In this document: one piece after another, positions 24,734-33,348 of the stretch
How the letters are laid out: the number at the start of each line of letters is the position of its first letter
Numbering within the stretch: the stretch's first letter is position 1
Assembly: GCA_005791575.1 (NCBI GenBank)
Contig: SXWA01000021.1
Coordinates: forward strand, 1-52,454
Length of the DNA: 52,454 nucleotides
Origin: Planctomycetaceae bacterium
Lineage (GTDB): Bacteria > Planctomycetota > Planctomycetia > Pirellulales > UBA1268
Direction of reading: 5' to 3'
Translations under genes and position numbers: made by a program
Notes under the pieces: generated by a model
Seen by the model: the letters and a program-made list of their open reading frames with translations, nothing else
Databases searched by the model: none
What the model was told of the DNA's origin: nothing

Positions 24734-26620
24734 ATGACCGCCGCCGCGCTCGAACAGCACCTTGCCGCCGTCGCCGCCGCCCACGCGGCCGGTCACCTCA
24801 CCGACCACTCCGCAACGACGATCCGCCAATGGCTCACCGCACCGCGGTATGCCGAGTTCGCCGGCGAACTGGCGCGGCTGATCGGCGCCGCGACGGTCGC
24901 GCCGGAGGGCTGGAAGCGGCTCGACGACGTCTTCTGGACGGTGATCCCCTTCGGCACGGGCGGACGGCGCGGCCTGATGTTTCCCGTCGGTTCCAACGCC
25001 ATCAACGACCGCACGATCGGCGAAAGCGCCCAGGGGCTCGCCGATTACGTGCGCGGCATCGCCGCCCCGGGGACGGAGCCGAGTTGCGCGATCGCCTACG
25101 ACACGCGGCACCGGTCGGAACACTTCGCACGCCTCTGTACCGAGGTGCTGCTGGCGGCGGGATTCCGCATCCATTTCCTCCGTGGCCATCGCAGCACCCC
25201 CGAACTGTCGTTCGCCGTGCGCCATACCGGCAGCAGCTGCGGGATCATGGTCACCGCCAGCCACAATCCCCCGAGCGACAACGCGGTCAAGGTGTACTGG
25301 GCGGGTGGCGTGCAGGTGCTGCCACCGCACGACAAGGGAATCATCGAACGGGTGATGACGGTGGAGACGGTGCATCGTGAGCCGTTCGAGGCCGGGGTCG
25401 CCGCCGGGCGCGTCCACTTCGTCGAGGAGGCGATCGACGCGGCCTTCCTCGCGGCCGAATTGCAGCAGGCATCGCCCGGACCGCGTGACGTGTCGATCCT
25501 CTACACGCCCCTCCACGGCGTGGGGGCGACCGCGGTCGTGCCGGTGCTGCACGGCGCGGGGTTTTCCCGGCTGCGCCTCTACGGGCCCCACGAGCAACCC
25601 GACGGCGACTTCCCCAACGTGCCCGGCCACGTCGCCAATCCGGAGAATCCCCAGGTCCTCGCCGGGCCGATCACCGAGGCGGTTGCCCGCGGCGACGATC
25701 TGGTGCTCGCGAGCGATCCCGACTGCGACCGCCTCGGAGCGGCTGCCCCGCTGACGACGTCCCCGGGGAGCGGCTGGGAGGCCTTCACCGGCAATCAACT
25801 CGGGGCGTTGCTCGCCGATCATGTCCTTGCCACCCGCACGGAGCGCGGGCTGCGGCGTCCCGCCGACACGGTGATCACCACGCTCGTCACCACCGGCTTG
25901 GTGCGCCGCGTCGCCGAGGCCCACCGCGCCGCCGTCGTCGATGACCTGCAGGTGGGCTTCAAGTGGATCAACTGCGAACTCGACCGCATCGGCCCGGAAC
26001 GGTTCGTGTTCGGCTGCGAGGAATCGCACGGCTACCAGGGGGGCACTCACGTCCGCGACAAGGATGCCGCTGCGGCCGCATTGTTCATGGCCGAACTGGC
26101 GGCGACCTGCAAAGCCGCCGGTCTGTCGATCCACCAGCGCCTCGACGCGCTCTTCGTCGCCCATGGCTGCCACCTCGAGCGCCAGGTCTCGATCACCCTG
26201 CCGGGGGCCGCCGGCATGGACCGGATGCGGCAGATCATGGCCGCGCTCCGCGCCTCACCGCCGGCGGCGCTGGCGGGCCTGGAGGTGGTCCGGATCCGCG
26301 ACTACGGCACTCTGGCGAGCGGACGGCCGGGGGGGGCGATGCACGGCTTCAGCGGCCCCGTGTTCACCGGCCGTCAGGGGGATCTCGTGATGTTCGACCT
26401 CGCCGGACTGCCCGAAGCGGGAACCGAGCCTGGGGGCCGGTTTCCGCCGCTGGGAAACTGCCTCGCGGCACGCCCGTCGGGCACCGAGCCGAAGATCAAG
26501 TTCTATCTCTTCGCCGTCGCCCCCCCCGGACCGGCGGAGGCTCTCGCCGCCACCAAACGGGCCCTCACCGACCGTCTCGACGTCCTCGAACGCGACCTGC
26601 GGGCCCTGACGGGCGTTTGA
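24734..26620 (+). CDS. Phosphoglucomutase/phosphomannomutase, long (PGM2-like) type
   Basis: This encodes 628 residues from ATG at 24734; the open frame reaches back to 24536 but overlaps the divergent gene. The four active-site loops are present: IMVTASHNPPSDNAVK with the phosphoserine, DPDCDRLG for the metal, CEESHGYQGG for the sugar and RPSGTEPKIKF for phosphate. The length and an N-terminal RRGLMFPVGSNAIN segment point to the long eukaryote-like PGM2 subgroup rather than GlmM. It should interconvert glucose 1- and 6-phosphate, or the mannose equivalents, in the cytoplasm. TATAAA lies at 24683-24688, about 45 bases before the start, with no convincing -35. Confidence 0.92.
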   Translation: MTAAALEQHLAAVAAAHAAGHLTDHSATTIRQWLTAPRYAEFAGELARLIGAATVAPEGWKRLDDVFWTVIPFGTGGRRGLMFPVGSNAINDRTIGESAQGLADYVRGIAAPGTEPSCAIAYDTRHRSEHFARLCTEVLLAAGFRIHFLRGHRSTPELSFAVRHTGSSCGIMVTASHNPPSDNAVKVYWAGGVQVLPPHDKGIIERVMTVETVHREPFEAGVAAGRVHFVEEAIDAAFLAAELQQASPGPRDVSILYTPLHGVGATAVVPVLHGAGFSRLRLYGPHEQPDGDFPNVPGHVANPENPQVLAGPITEAVARGDDLVLASDPDCDRLGAAAPLTTSPGSGWEAFTGNQLGALLADHVLATRTERGLRRPADTVITTLVTTGLVRRVAEAHRAAVVDDLQVGFKWINCELDRIGPERFVFGCEESHGYQGGTHVRDKDAAAAALFMAELAATCKAAGLSIHQRLDALFVAHGCHLERQVSITLPGAAGMDRMRQIMAALRASPPAALAGLEVVRIRDYGTLASGRPGGAMHGFSGPVFTGRQGDLVMFDLAGLPEAGTEPGGRFPPLGNCLAARPSGTEPKIKFYLFAVAPPGPAEALAATKRALTDRLDVLERDLRALTGV

Positions 26621-26683
26621 AGTCGATCGGCTCTGTCGCGGCGGTGCGGTCACGAATTGCCCCCGGCGGATAAGGAATGGGTG

Positions 26684-26770
26684 GTGGCCGGAATGCCGGC
26701 GTGCGGCGGGTGCCGCGGCGCTGCCGGCTGGTCCAGTCGCGCATCGCGACTGGACCGGCATTCCCGCCAC
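26684..26770. other. Strongly palindromic, possibly structured element upstream of the ECF sigma gene
   Basis: An outer pair of 16-base arms (26684-26699 with 26755-26770) matches at 15 of 16 positions, including GGAATGCCGG against CCGGCATTCC. Inside, GGTCCAGTCGCG (26730-26741) and CGCGACTGGACC (26745-26756) form a perfect 12-base stem with a CAT loop; two bases are shared with the outer stem. A further GCGGC/GCCGC hairpin lies at 26703-26716. The whole could fold as a three-way junction. It occupies the gap between the phosphoglucomutase stop and the sigma factor start, so it may be a terminator, a leader RNA structure or a dispersed palindromic repeat. Confidence 0.6.
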
Positions 26771-26801
26771 TGGCCAGCATCACGGTCACTGCACCAGCAT
26801 C

Positions 26802-27317
26802 ATGGACGAGCGACTCCGGACTGCGACGCGACTCTGGACGCTGGCCCAGCCGGCGGTGTCGGCCTTCATCACGGGAATTGTCCGTGACTTCCGTGACCGC
26901 GACGACGTGCTGCAGGAGGTGGCGGTGGCGGTCATCGAGTCGTTCGATCGCTACGATCCGGAGCGACCGTTCGTCCCCTGGGCGATCGGCGTCGCCCGCA
27001 ACCAGGTCGGGCTCTACCTGCGCCGCCGGGGCCGCGAGCGCCTCTGCTTCGACACGGCGGCGCTCGACCGGGTGGAGGCGGCCTTCACCGATCTGTCCAG
27101 CGAGGAGATGCACCGCCTCGACCGGCTGCGCGACTGCGTGCGCACGCTCGACGGCCGGGCGCGCCGCCTCTGCGAACTCCGCTATGGCGACGACCTCAAG
27201 CCGGCGGCGATCGCGCCGCTGATGGGGATGACCGCCAATACGGTGGCGAAGGCACTGCAGCGGGTGCGCGACCGTCTCCGCGAATGCATCGAGCACCGCG
27301 CCACGGTTCCGGGCTGA
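26802..27317 (+). CDS. ECF-type RNA polymerase sigma factor
   Basis: This encodes 171 residues from ATG at 26802, without a clear Shine-Dalgarno. Region 2 is visible at about 15-80 (DRDDVLQEVAVAVIESFDRYD, PFVPWAIGVARNQVGLYLRRR) and region 4 at about 110-165 (LDGRARRLCELRYGDDLKPAAIAPLMGM, TVAKALQRVRDRLRECI) with a helix-turn-helix. The pattern fits the ECF subgroup described from Rhodopirellula and Verrucomicrobia. It directs RNA polymerase to a specific set of promoters. A TM-containing protein follows 26 bases downstream, the expected place for an anti-sigma factor, and sulfatase genes come next, so these may be its targets. Confidence 0.9.
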   Translation: MDERLRTATRLWTLAQPAVSAFITGIVRDFRDRDDVLQEVAVAVIESFDRYDPERPFVPWAIGVARNQVGLYLRRRGRERLCFDTAALDRVEAAFTDLSSEEMHRLDRLRDCVRTLDGRARRLCELRYGDDLKPAAIAPLMGMTANTVAKALQRVRDRLRECIEHRATVPG

Positions 27318-27343
27318 CGGCACGCGGCCGACACGGGTGACGG

Positions 27344-28327
27344 GTGGACGATCTCCAGCAACTCATCGACGGGCATCTCGACGACGGCCTCCCGGCCGAC
27401 GCGGCGGCGCGCCTCGATCAGCGCCTCGCCGCCGACCCCGCCGCGGCGGCGCACTTCGTGCGCAGTGTCCTCCTCCACGATCGGCTCGGCGACCTGTTCC
27501 GCGCCGCGCGCGACCCGGCGGTCGGGCCGACCCCGGTCGCGATCCCCGGCCGGTCTCCCCACTTCGGCACGGGTCGGCTGCTTCCGGCCGCCGCCGCCGT
27601 CGCCTTGCTCGTCGCCATCGGTGTGTTCGCCCGGCAGGCGGTCTCGCCGGCGTGGGCCGCCGCGGGATCGCTCGAACGGGCACGGGCGGCGACGGCGCTG
27701 CGGGTCGATCGCGAGTACCTGATCCGCGTGATCGACCATGGACCGGAGGGACCACCGGCCCCGGTCCCGTCGGGGCGGGGAGGGCGCAAGCCGGGGATCG
27801 ACGGCGGGCGGCTGTTCGTCCGCGGCAGCGATGCCTTCGTGCTGATGCGCCGGTTCGCCGACGGCACCCTGTTCGTCAACGGCAGCGACGGCACGATCGG
27901 CTGGTCGGTGCCGCCGCGCGGGTCGGTGCATCTCAGCCACGACACCCGTCGCTTCCGTCGCGGGGTTCCCGGCGAGCGCGACGAGATTCCGTTCCTCGAT
28001 CTCACCAGCGGCCTCGACGGGCTCCGCCGCGGATACCGGCTCAGCGTCGGCGCGGCGGGTATCGCCGCTCCCGCCGACGCGGTACAGGTTCTCGAGGCCC
28101 GGCGCCGCAACCCCCGGGGCCGCGGTCCCGACGTGGTGCGGCTCTGGCTCGATGCCGCCGGCGTGCCACGCCGCATCGAGCTGCACGGGCTGCAGCGGGA
28201 ACCCCAGGGCGAGGGGAGCGGGCCACCGGCGGTGGCCCTCGAACTGGTCGCCGAAGCCGATCTCGGCCCCGACTTCTTCGACCACCGTGCCCACCACGAG
28301 CCCGACCGTCCGACCGATTGGGAATGA
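27344..28327 (+). CDS. Probable transmembrane anti-sigma factor
   Basis: This encodes 327 residues from GTG at 27344. Residues 1-60 resemble the zinc-free anti-sigma N-terminus of planctomycete regulators (LQQLIDGHLDDGLPADAAARLDQRLAADP, then HFVRSVLLHDRL). A single membrane segment lies at about 78-96. The extracytoplasmic part (about 105-327) has beta-rich stretches such as DAFVLMRRFADGTLFVNGSDG, but no enzymatic motif. It follows the sigma factor gene by 26 bases. The expected role is to hold the sigma factor at the membrane and release it on an envelope signal. The assignment rests on synteny and topology more than on sequence motifs. Confidence 0.75.
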   Translation: MDDLQQLIDGHLDDGLPADAAARLDQRLAADPAAAAHFVRSVLLHDRLGDLFRAARDPAVGPTPVAIPGRSPHFGTGRLLPAAAAVALLVAIGVFARQAVSPAWAAAGSLERARAATALRVDREYLIRVIDHGPEGPPAPVPSGRGGRKPGIDGGRLFVRGSDAFVLMRRFADGTLFVNGSDGTIGWSVPPRGSVHLSHDTRRFRRGVPGERDEIPFLDLTSGLDGLRRGYRLSVGAAGIAAPADAVQVLEARRRNPRGRGPDVVRLWLDAAGVPRRIELHGLQREPQGEGSGPPAVALELVAEADLGPDFFDHRAHHEPDRPTDWE

Positions 28328-28352
28328 CCGCCGTCCCCGGAGACCCGTACCG

Positions 28353-29786
28353 ATGCGTTGCCTTCGGCACCCCGCCCTGTTCCTCGTGACGGCCCTCGTC
28401 GTCGGGCGGTCCGCCACGATCGCCGCACCGCCCCGACCACCGAACATCGTCCTCATGCTCGCCGACGACCAGGGCTGGGACGGCCTCTCGGTGGCGATGG
28501 CCCCCGACATCGACGGCTCGAAGAGCACGCTGTTCCACACCCCACGGCTCGAGGCGTTCGCCCATCAGGGGATGCGCTTCACCGACGCCTATTCCCCGGC
28601 GCCGGTCTGCTCACCGTCGCGGATCAGCATCCAGTGCGGCCGGACGCCGGCGGCGCTCCACTGGACGAAAGCCGCGCCCCCGGAAACCGGTCACCGTCTC
28701 CTCGAGCCGCGTGACATCCGCGACATCCCCGCGGCCGCGATCACCGTCGGCGACATGCTCCGCCAGGCGGGTTACGCCACGGCCCACTACGGCAAGTGGC
28801 ACATCGGCGGCGGCGGTCCCGGTGCCAACGGCTACGACGAGCACGATGGCGACGTGGGCAACGAGCAGGCCTTCCGGTTCACCGACCCCAATCCGGTCGA
28901 CATCTTCGGCATGGCCGCGCGTGCCGACGCATTCATGCAGAAGGCACGCGACGCCGGGAAGCCGTTTTTCGTGCAACTCTCCTGGAACGCCCTCCATGCC
29001 CCGGAAAACGCCCTCGAGGCAACCAAGCGCAGATACGCCAACGCCAACGGCGCGGGGCGGCAGCTGGAGCGGGCGGCGATCACCGAGGATCTCGACACGG
29101 GCGTGGGCCGCGTGCTCGACGCCATCGACCGGCTCGGACTGGCCGGCACGACGTATGTGATCTACACCTCCGACAACGGGTCCGGTGGCGGCGGCGGTGG
29201 CGGCCGGCGCACCGGCCTCACCGGTGGCAAGGGTTCGGTCTGGGAGGGGGGCGTCCGTGTGCCCTTCATCGTCCGCGGCCCGGGTGTGAAGGCCGATTCG
29301 TTCTGCCGGGTGCCGGTGGTCGGCTGGGATCTGTTTCCCACCTTCTGTCACTGGGCCGGCGTGCCGGTGGACAAACTCCCCGCCGGCCTCGAGGGGGGCA
29401 GCCTCGCGCCGCTCCTGGCGCAGGGAGGCACCGGCACCGTGCCCCGCGCAGTCGATGGACTCGTGTTCCATTTTCCGCACTACCAAAGCGGGCACACGCC
29501 CCACGCCGCGATTCGCGTCGGCGACATGAAGCTCATCGAGTTCTTCGAGGACGGCGCGGCGAAACTGTTCGACCTCGTCGCCGATCCAGGGGAACGGCAG
29601 GATCTCGCCCCCGCGCGTGCCGACGTCGCCCGCGATCTGCGGCAGCGGCTCGATCGCTATCTGGCGGCGGTCGACGCGCGCATGCCGGCACCGAATCCCG
29701 ACTTCGACCCGGCCGCGCCCCCTCCGCCGCGGAAACAAGGGGGTGGCGGTCGGATGGGCAATGCGCAAGGCAAGGGAGCACGATGA
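28353..29786 (+). CDS. Sulfatase (formylglycine-dependent, S1 type)
   Basis: This encodes 477 residues from ATG at 28353, at the start of a signal peptide (about 5-25, ending ATIAAPP). The metal-binding start is PNIVLMLADDQGWDG. The formylglycine site is CSPSR (86-90), a Cys-type motif needing a maturation enzyme. The second signature YGKWHIGG (Lys149, His151) is intact, as are the SWNALHAPE histidine and the YTSDNG and GGKGSVWEGGVRVP segments. It hydrolyses a sulfate ester, probably of a polysaccharide, in the periplasm or outside. A Gly/Pro-rich, basic C-terminus (about 445-477) follows the domain. The next gene overlaps by ATGA. Confidence 0.93.
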   Translation: MRCLRHPALFLVTALVVGRSATIAAPPRPPNIVLMLADDQGWDGLSVAMAPDIDGSKSTLFHTPRLEAFAHQGMRFTDAYSPAPVCSPSRISIQCGRTPAALHWTKAAPPETGHRLLEPRDIRDIPAAAITVGDMLRQAGYATAHYGKWHIGGGGPGANGYDEHDGDVGNEQAFRFTDPNPVDIFGMAARADAFMQKARDAGKPFFVQLSWNALHAPENALEATKRRYANANGAGRQLERAAITEDLDTGVGRVLDAIDRLGLAGTTYVIYTSDNGSGGGGGGGRRTGLTGGKGSVWEGGVRVPFIVRGPGVKADSFCRVPVVGWDLFPTFCHWAGVPVDKLPAGLEGGSLAPLLAQGGTGTVPRAVDGLVFHFPHYQSGHTPHAAIRVGDMKLIEFFEDGAAKLFDLVADPGERQDLAPARADVARDLRQRLDRYLAAVDARMPAPNPDFDPAAPPPPRKQGGGGRMGNAQGKGAR

Positions 29787-31555
29787 CGATGATTCGAAAC
29801 CGATCCCCACTCGCGACCGTGGTCGTCGCCGTGCTCCTCCCGGCCTTGGCCCTCACCGGCGTCCGCGGCGCCGCCCACCCCGGTGGGCACGGTGAGGACG
29901 GGCCGGACAACCCGTTCGTGGCCCGCCGGGCAGCCCGGGCTGTGGCCGACACGCCCTCCGCGACGGAGACCGGGGCCCGCGTCCACCTGGTGGCGGCACG
30001 GCGTGCCGCCGGCGGCAGTGACATCGCCGCGGCGTTCGCGCCGTTCGTCGAGCGGCGCGCGATCGCCACCCGCAGCGACGGGAAGTTCTTCTTCGTCGAG
30101 GGCAACGGGATCCCCGACCATCCGCTGATGGTCGGGATCCGCGCCTGGCAGCAGCAGGTGCCGCTCCCCCAGCCCTACACCGGCGACAACGCCTGGCGCA
30201 TCCCCCTCCAGCCTGTACCGGCGGCCACCCCGGCCTCGACCCGCAACCGCTTTCTCCGCGGGGCGATCGCCGTCGCGGTCAACGGCATCCCGATCTTCAA
30301 TCCGCTCAACAACCGTGGCGATGATGCGTTCGCGATCGGCGAGCTGGACGACTACGGCGGCCACTGCGGTCGGGCCGACGATTACCACTACCACATCGCC
30401 CCGCTCCATCTGGAGAAGATCGTGGGCAAGGGGAAGCCGGTGGCCTGGGCGCTCGACGGCTATCCGGTCTACGGGCTCACCGAACCGGACGGCTCACCGC
30501 TGCAGCCGCTCGATGCCTGCCATGGTCACGACGACCCGGTGATCGGCTACCACTACCACGCCGCGGAGAAGTATCCGTACCTCATCGGCGCGTTCCACGG
30601 GGAGGTCACCGAGCGCGACGGGCAGGTCGATCCGCAGCCGCGTGCCCAAGGGGTGCGTGAGGCCCTGCCACCGCTGCGGGGTGCGCGGATCGTCGGCTTC
30701 GAGTTCACCTCACCCACCGCACGCAAGCTCACCTACGACGTCGACGGCCGGAAGGGGACCGTGGAATACTCGCTCGGCGCCGATGGCAGCGTCAGCTTCC
30801 GTCACACCGATCCGCAGGGGCGCTCGACCACCGAGGAGGCACGGCCCCGCGGCCGTGGCCCCGGTCAGGGTGGCCCGCCGCGCGACGGCCAGCGCCCACC
30901 GCCGCGCGAGCAACGAGGCCGGGGGCCCGGTGCGGGCCAGGGGCGAGGTCCCGGCCAGGGTGGCGGTGGCCCGCCCCCCGGCGACCGCGGCGCTCCGCCA
31001 TCCGACCGTCCTCCTCCCGGCGAGCGACGCCCCCCTCCCGGTGACCGTGGCGAAGGTCGCGAGCAGGCGCGCACGTCGCCGCCCGTTCCCGCCGCTGGAG
31101 TCGCGGCGCTCACCGTCACCAGCCCCGCCGTCGGCGCCGATGGCCGCCTGCCGGTCGAGTTCACCTGCGACGGCGCGAAGGTCTCGCCACCGGTGGAATG
31201 GAGCGCCGGCCCCCCCGGCACCCGCTGCTACGCCGTGACCCTCTGGCACGAGGCCCCCGACCGCGTGAAGAGCTACTGGGTGGTGCACGGCATTCCCGCC
31301 ACGGTGCGGGCCCTGCCGCGCGACTCGCGGCTGATCGGCATCCTCGGCCACAACGACCGCCGGCAGCCGGCCTACGACCCTCCCTGCTCCCAAGGCCCGG
31401 GCCCGAAGACCTACCACCTCACCGTCCACGCCCTCAGGGAGATTCCCCAACTTCCGGCGGGGGGCAGCCGGGATGAGCTGCTGCGGGCGATCGAGGGGAT
31501 CACCCTCGCCACCGGCACGCTCGATGTCGTGGCGCAGCGCGAGGGGAAACGATGA
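29783..31555 (+). CDS. Exported YHYH domain protein fused to a PEBP (YbhB/YbcL-like) domain
   Basis: This encodes 590 residues from ATG at 29783, with AAGGGAG at 29770-29777 and an ATGA overlap with the sulfatase stop. A signal peptide (about 10-30) is followed by a YHYH domain at about 95-285, with DDYHYHIAPLHL, WALDGYPVYG and GYHYHAAEKYPYLIGAFHG. A Gly/Pro/Arg-rich low-complexity linker spans about 350-440. The C-terminal 145 residues form a PEBP-type domain: PVEFTCDGAKVSPPVEW, SYWVVHGIPATV and GPGPKTYHLTVHAL. YHYH domains are common in secreted planctomycete proteins but lack a proven function. The fusion is flanked by two sulfatases in the same coupled operon, suggesting a role in the same extracellular process. 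Confidence 0.87.
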   Translation: MTMIRNRSPLATVVVAVLLPALALTGVRGAAHPGGHGEDGPDNPFVARRAARAVADTPSATETGARVHLVAARRAAGGSDIAAAFAPFVERRAIATRSDGKFFFVEGNGIPDHPLMVGIRAWQQQVPLPQPYTGDNAWRIPLQPVPAATPASTRNRFLRGAIAVAVNGIPIFNPLNNRGDDAFAIGELDDYGGHCGRADDYHYHIAPLHLEKIVGKGKPVAWALDGYPVYGLTEPDGSPLQPLDACHGHDDPVIGYHYHAAEKYPYLIGAFHGEVTERDGQVDPQPRAQGVREALPPLRGARIVGFEFTSPTARKLTYDVDGRKGTVEYSLGADGSVSFRHTDPQGRSTTEEARPRGRGPGQGGPPRDGQRPPPREQRGRGPGAGQGRGPGQGGGGPPPGDRGAPPSDRPPPGERRPPPGDRGEGREQARTSPPVPAAGVAALTVTSPAVGADGRLPVEFTCDGAKVSPPVEWSAGPPGTRCYAVTLWHEAPDRVKSYWVVHGIPATVRALPRDSRLIGILGHNDRRQPAYDPPCSQGPGPKTYHLTVHALREIPQLPAGGSRDELLRAIEGITLATGTLDVVAQREGKR

Positions 31556-33078
31556 GCCGAACCGCGGGCGATCGTGGATGCCCGCGCGGCACCCTGGCCG
31601 CGCTCGGCTTCGCCCTCGCGATCTGGGTGGGTGCGACGGCGCCGGCCGCCGAACGCCGGCCGCCGAACGTCGTCCTGTTCCTCATGGACGACATGGGCTG
31701 GCGCGACGTCGGCTTCATGGGAAACGGCTTCGTGGCCTCGCCCCGGCTCGACAGGCTCGCGGCCCGCGGCGTGGTCTTCACGCAGGCCTATGCCAGCGCA
31801 CCCAACTGCGCGCCGACACGTGCCTGCCTCCTCTCGGGCCAGTGGACACCGCGCCACGGGGTCTACACCGTCGTCGATCCACGGCAGCCGCGTGGGTCCC
31901 CGTGGCAGAAACTCATGGCCGCTGAGAGCCTCGCCGACATGCCGACCGAGGTGGTCACCCTGCCGGAAGCACTCGCCGGCCGCGGATATGCGGCGTCATT
32001 TCTCGGGATGTGGACCCTCGGCCGCGGTCGCCGCGGCCCGACCACGCCGGAAGGGCAGGGGTTCGGCCATGTGATCTTTCCGGAGTCGGTGGGCTTCGCG
32101 AAGGACGCCTACCTCGACGACGCCGGCCGGTTCCTCTCCGACCGTCTGGCCGACGAGGCGATCGCCTTCATGGAGCGGGAACGCAGTCGGCCGTTCTTCG
32201 TCTCCTTCGCCGACCATGCCGTGCACGCCCCCCTCGATCCCCGCCCCGAGGTGCTCGCCCGGTGGCGCGACCGTCGTGCACCGGCCGACGAGCCCCGGGC
32301 CGATCCCGCGCTCGCCGCCACCGTGGAGGATCTCGACGCCGCCATCGGCCGTGTCCTCGACGCGATCGAACGACTCGGACTCGCGGACGAGACTGTGGTG
32401 ATCTTCACGTCGGACAACGGCGGCACACGTGAATACGTCGCCCCGCTGCGCGGCGGCAAGGGGCAGCTCTACGAAGGGGGCATCCGCGTGCCGCTGGTGA
32501 TCGCCGGCCCGGGGATCCGCGGCGGGCGACGTGTCGACGTGCCGGTCTCGAGCATCGACATCTACCCCACCGTGCTCGATCTCACGGGAGCCGCGGCAGC
32601 ACGCGGTCACGTGCTCGATGGCCAGAGCCTCGTGCCGCTGCTCGGCGGAGGCACGCTCGCCCCGCGGCCACTGTTCTGGCATTTCCCCTGCTATGTCGGC
32701 GGAGCACCGCCGGCCAGCGCGGTCCGTGACGGCGCCCTCAAGCTCGTCGAGTTCTTCGAGGACGGGGGCCACCGTGAGCTCTATGACCTCGAAGCCGATC
32801 CGGGGGAGCGCCACGACCTGGCGAAGCAGCGGCCGCGCGAGGCGGCCGCCCTCGCTGCGACCCTGCAGCAGTGGCAGGCGCGAACCCGGGCGGCGATTCC
32901 ACGTGAACCCAATCCGGCCTACGACCCGTCGGCACAGCGGGCACGGGGGGGCGGTCAGCAAGGCGGCCCCGACCGCGGCGGGGGTCGCGGTGGCAGGCAG
33001 GGCGGAAAACAGGGCGGCGGCCAGCGCGGCGAGGGCCAACCCGGAGGGGGTGCCGCACAGCCTGACGCGCCACGCTGA
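31552..33078 (+). CDS. Sulfatase-family protein with an altered second signature
   Basis: This encodes 508 residues from ATG at 31552, overlapping the preceding stop as ATGA. A signal peptide (about 12-32) precedes NVVLFLMDDMGW (metal Asp46, Asp47). The formylglycine site CAPTR (86-90) is present, as are FADHAVHAPLDP, FTSDNGG and GGKGQLYEGGIRVP. The usual G-K-W-H of the second signature reads G-M-W-T (152-155), so the Lys and His that normally contact the sulfate are Met153 and Thr155. Activity may be reduced, lost or shifted to another substrate. The C-terminus (about 465-508) is a Gly/Gln/Arg-rich tail like that of the first sulfatase. It is the third member of an ATGA-coupled series. Confidence 0.9.
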   Translation: MSRTAGDRGCPRGTLAALGFALAIWVGATAPAAERRPPNVVLFLMDDMGWRDVGFMGNGFVASPRLDRLAARGVVFTQAYASAPNCAPTRACLLSGQWTPRHGVYTVVDPRQPRGSPWQKLMAAESLADMPTEVVTLPEALAGRGYAASFLGMWTLGRGRRGPTTPEGQGFGHVIFPESVGFAKDAYLDDAGRFLSDRLADEAIAFMERERSRPFFVSFADHAVHAPLDPRPEVLARWRDRRAPADEPRADPALAATVEDLDAAIGRVLDAIERLGLADETVVIFTSDNGGTREYVAPLRGGKGQLYEGGIRVPLVIAGPGIRGGRRVDVPVSSIDIYPTVLDLTGAAAARGHVLDGQSLVPLLGGGTLAPRPLFWHFPCYVGGAPPASAVRDGALKLVEFFEDGGHRELYDLEADPGERHDLAKQRPREAAALAATLQQWQARTRAAIPREPNPAYDPSAQRARGGGQQGGPDRGGGRGGRQGGKQGGGQRGEGQPGGGAAQPDAPR

Positions 33079-33081
33079 AGG

Positions 33082-33104
33082 CCGGGCGGTCCCGATCCGC
33101 CCGG
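33082..33104 (+). terminator. Hairpin just after the second sulfatase gene
   Basis: CCGGGCGG (33082-33089) and CCGCCCGG (33097-33104) form a perfect 8-base stem with a 7-base loop, 3 bases after the stop codon. No T-run follows, but its place at the operon end suggests a terminator or 3'-end stabiliser. The rest of the gap to 33348 shows no clear element. Confidence 0.45.
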
Positions 33105-33348
33105 GGACCTTCGCCCCGGTGCCGGCCAACCGCGGTGACACGCACGCGACACGCGGCCCCGCATGTGGTTCGGGACGTCGCTGCCCGACAGAGTTCCCCC
33201 AGCCCGCAACCCTTTCCCGGACGTCTGGTGGCAGCCTGGGGTGGGTCTGACGCGGCTAGGGATCGAATGAAGTGTGCCTGGAATGCTGACGACCTTTTCC
33301 CTGGCAGGGTGGGTTCGCTCCCTGTCCTGAACGGCGAGGGGGGTCGTC

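Noticed and set aside
26684-26770. Insertion sequence or MITE
   Set aside because: No transposase frame, and no target-site duplication could be confirmed at the palindrome ends; only genome-wide copy data could support this.
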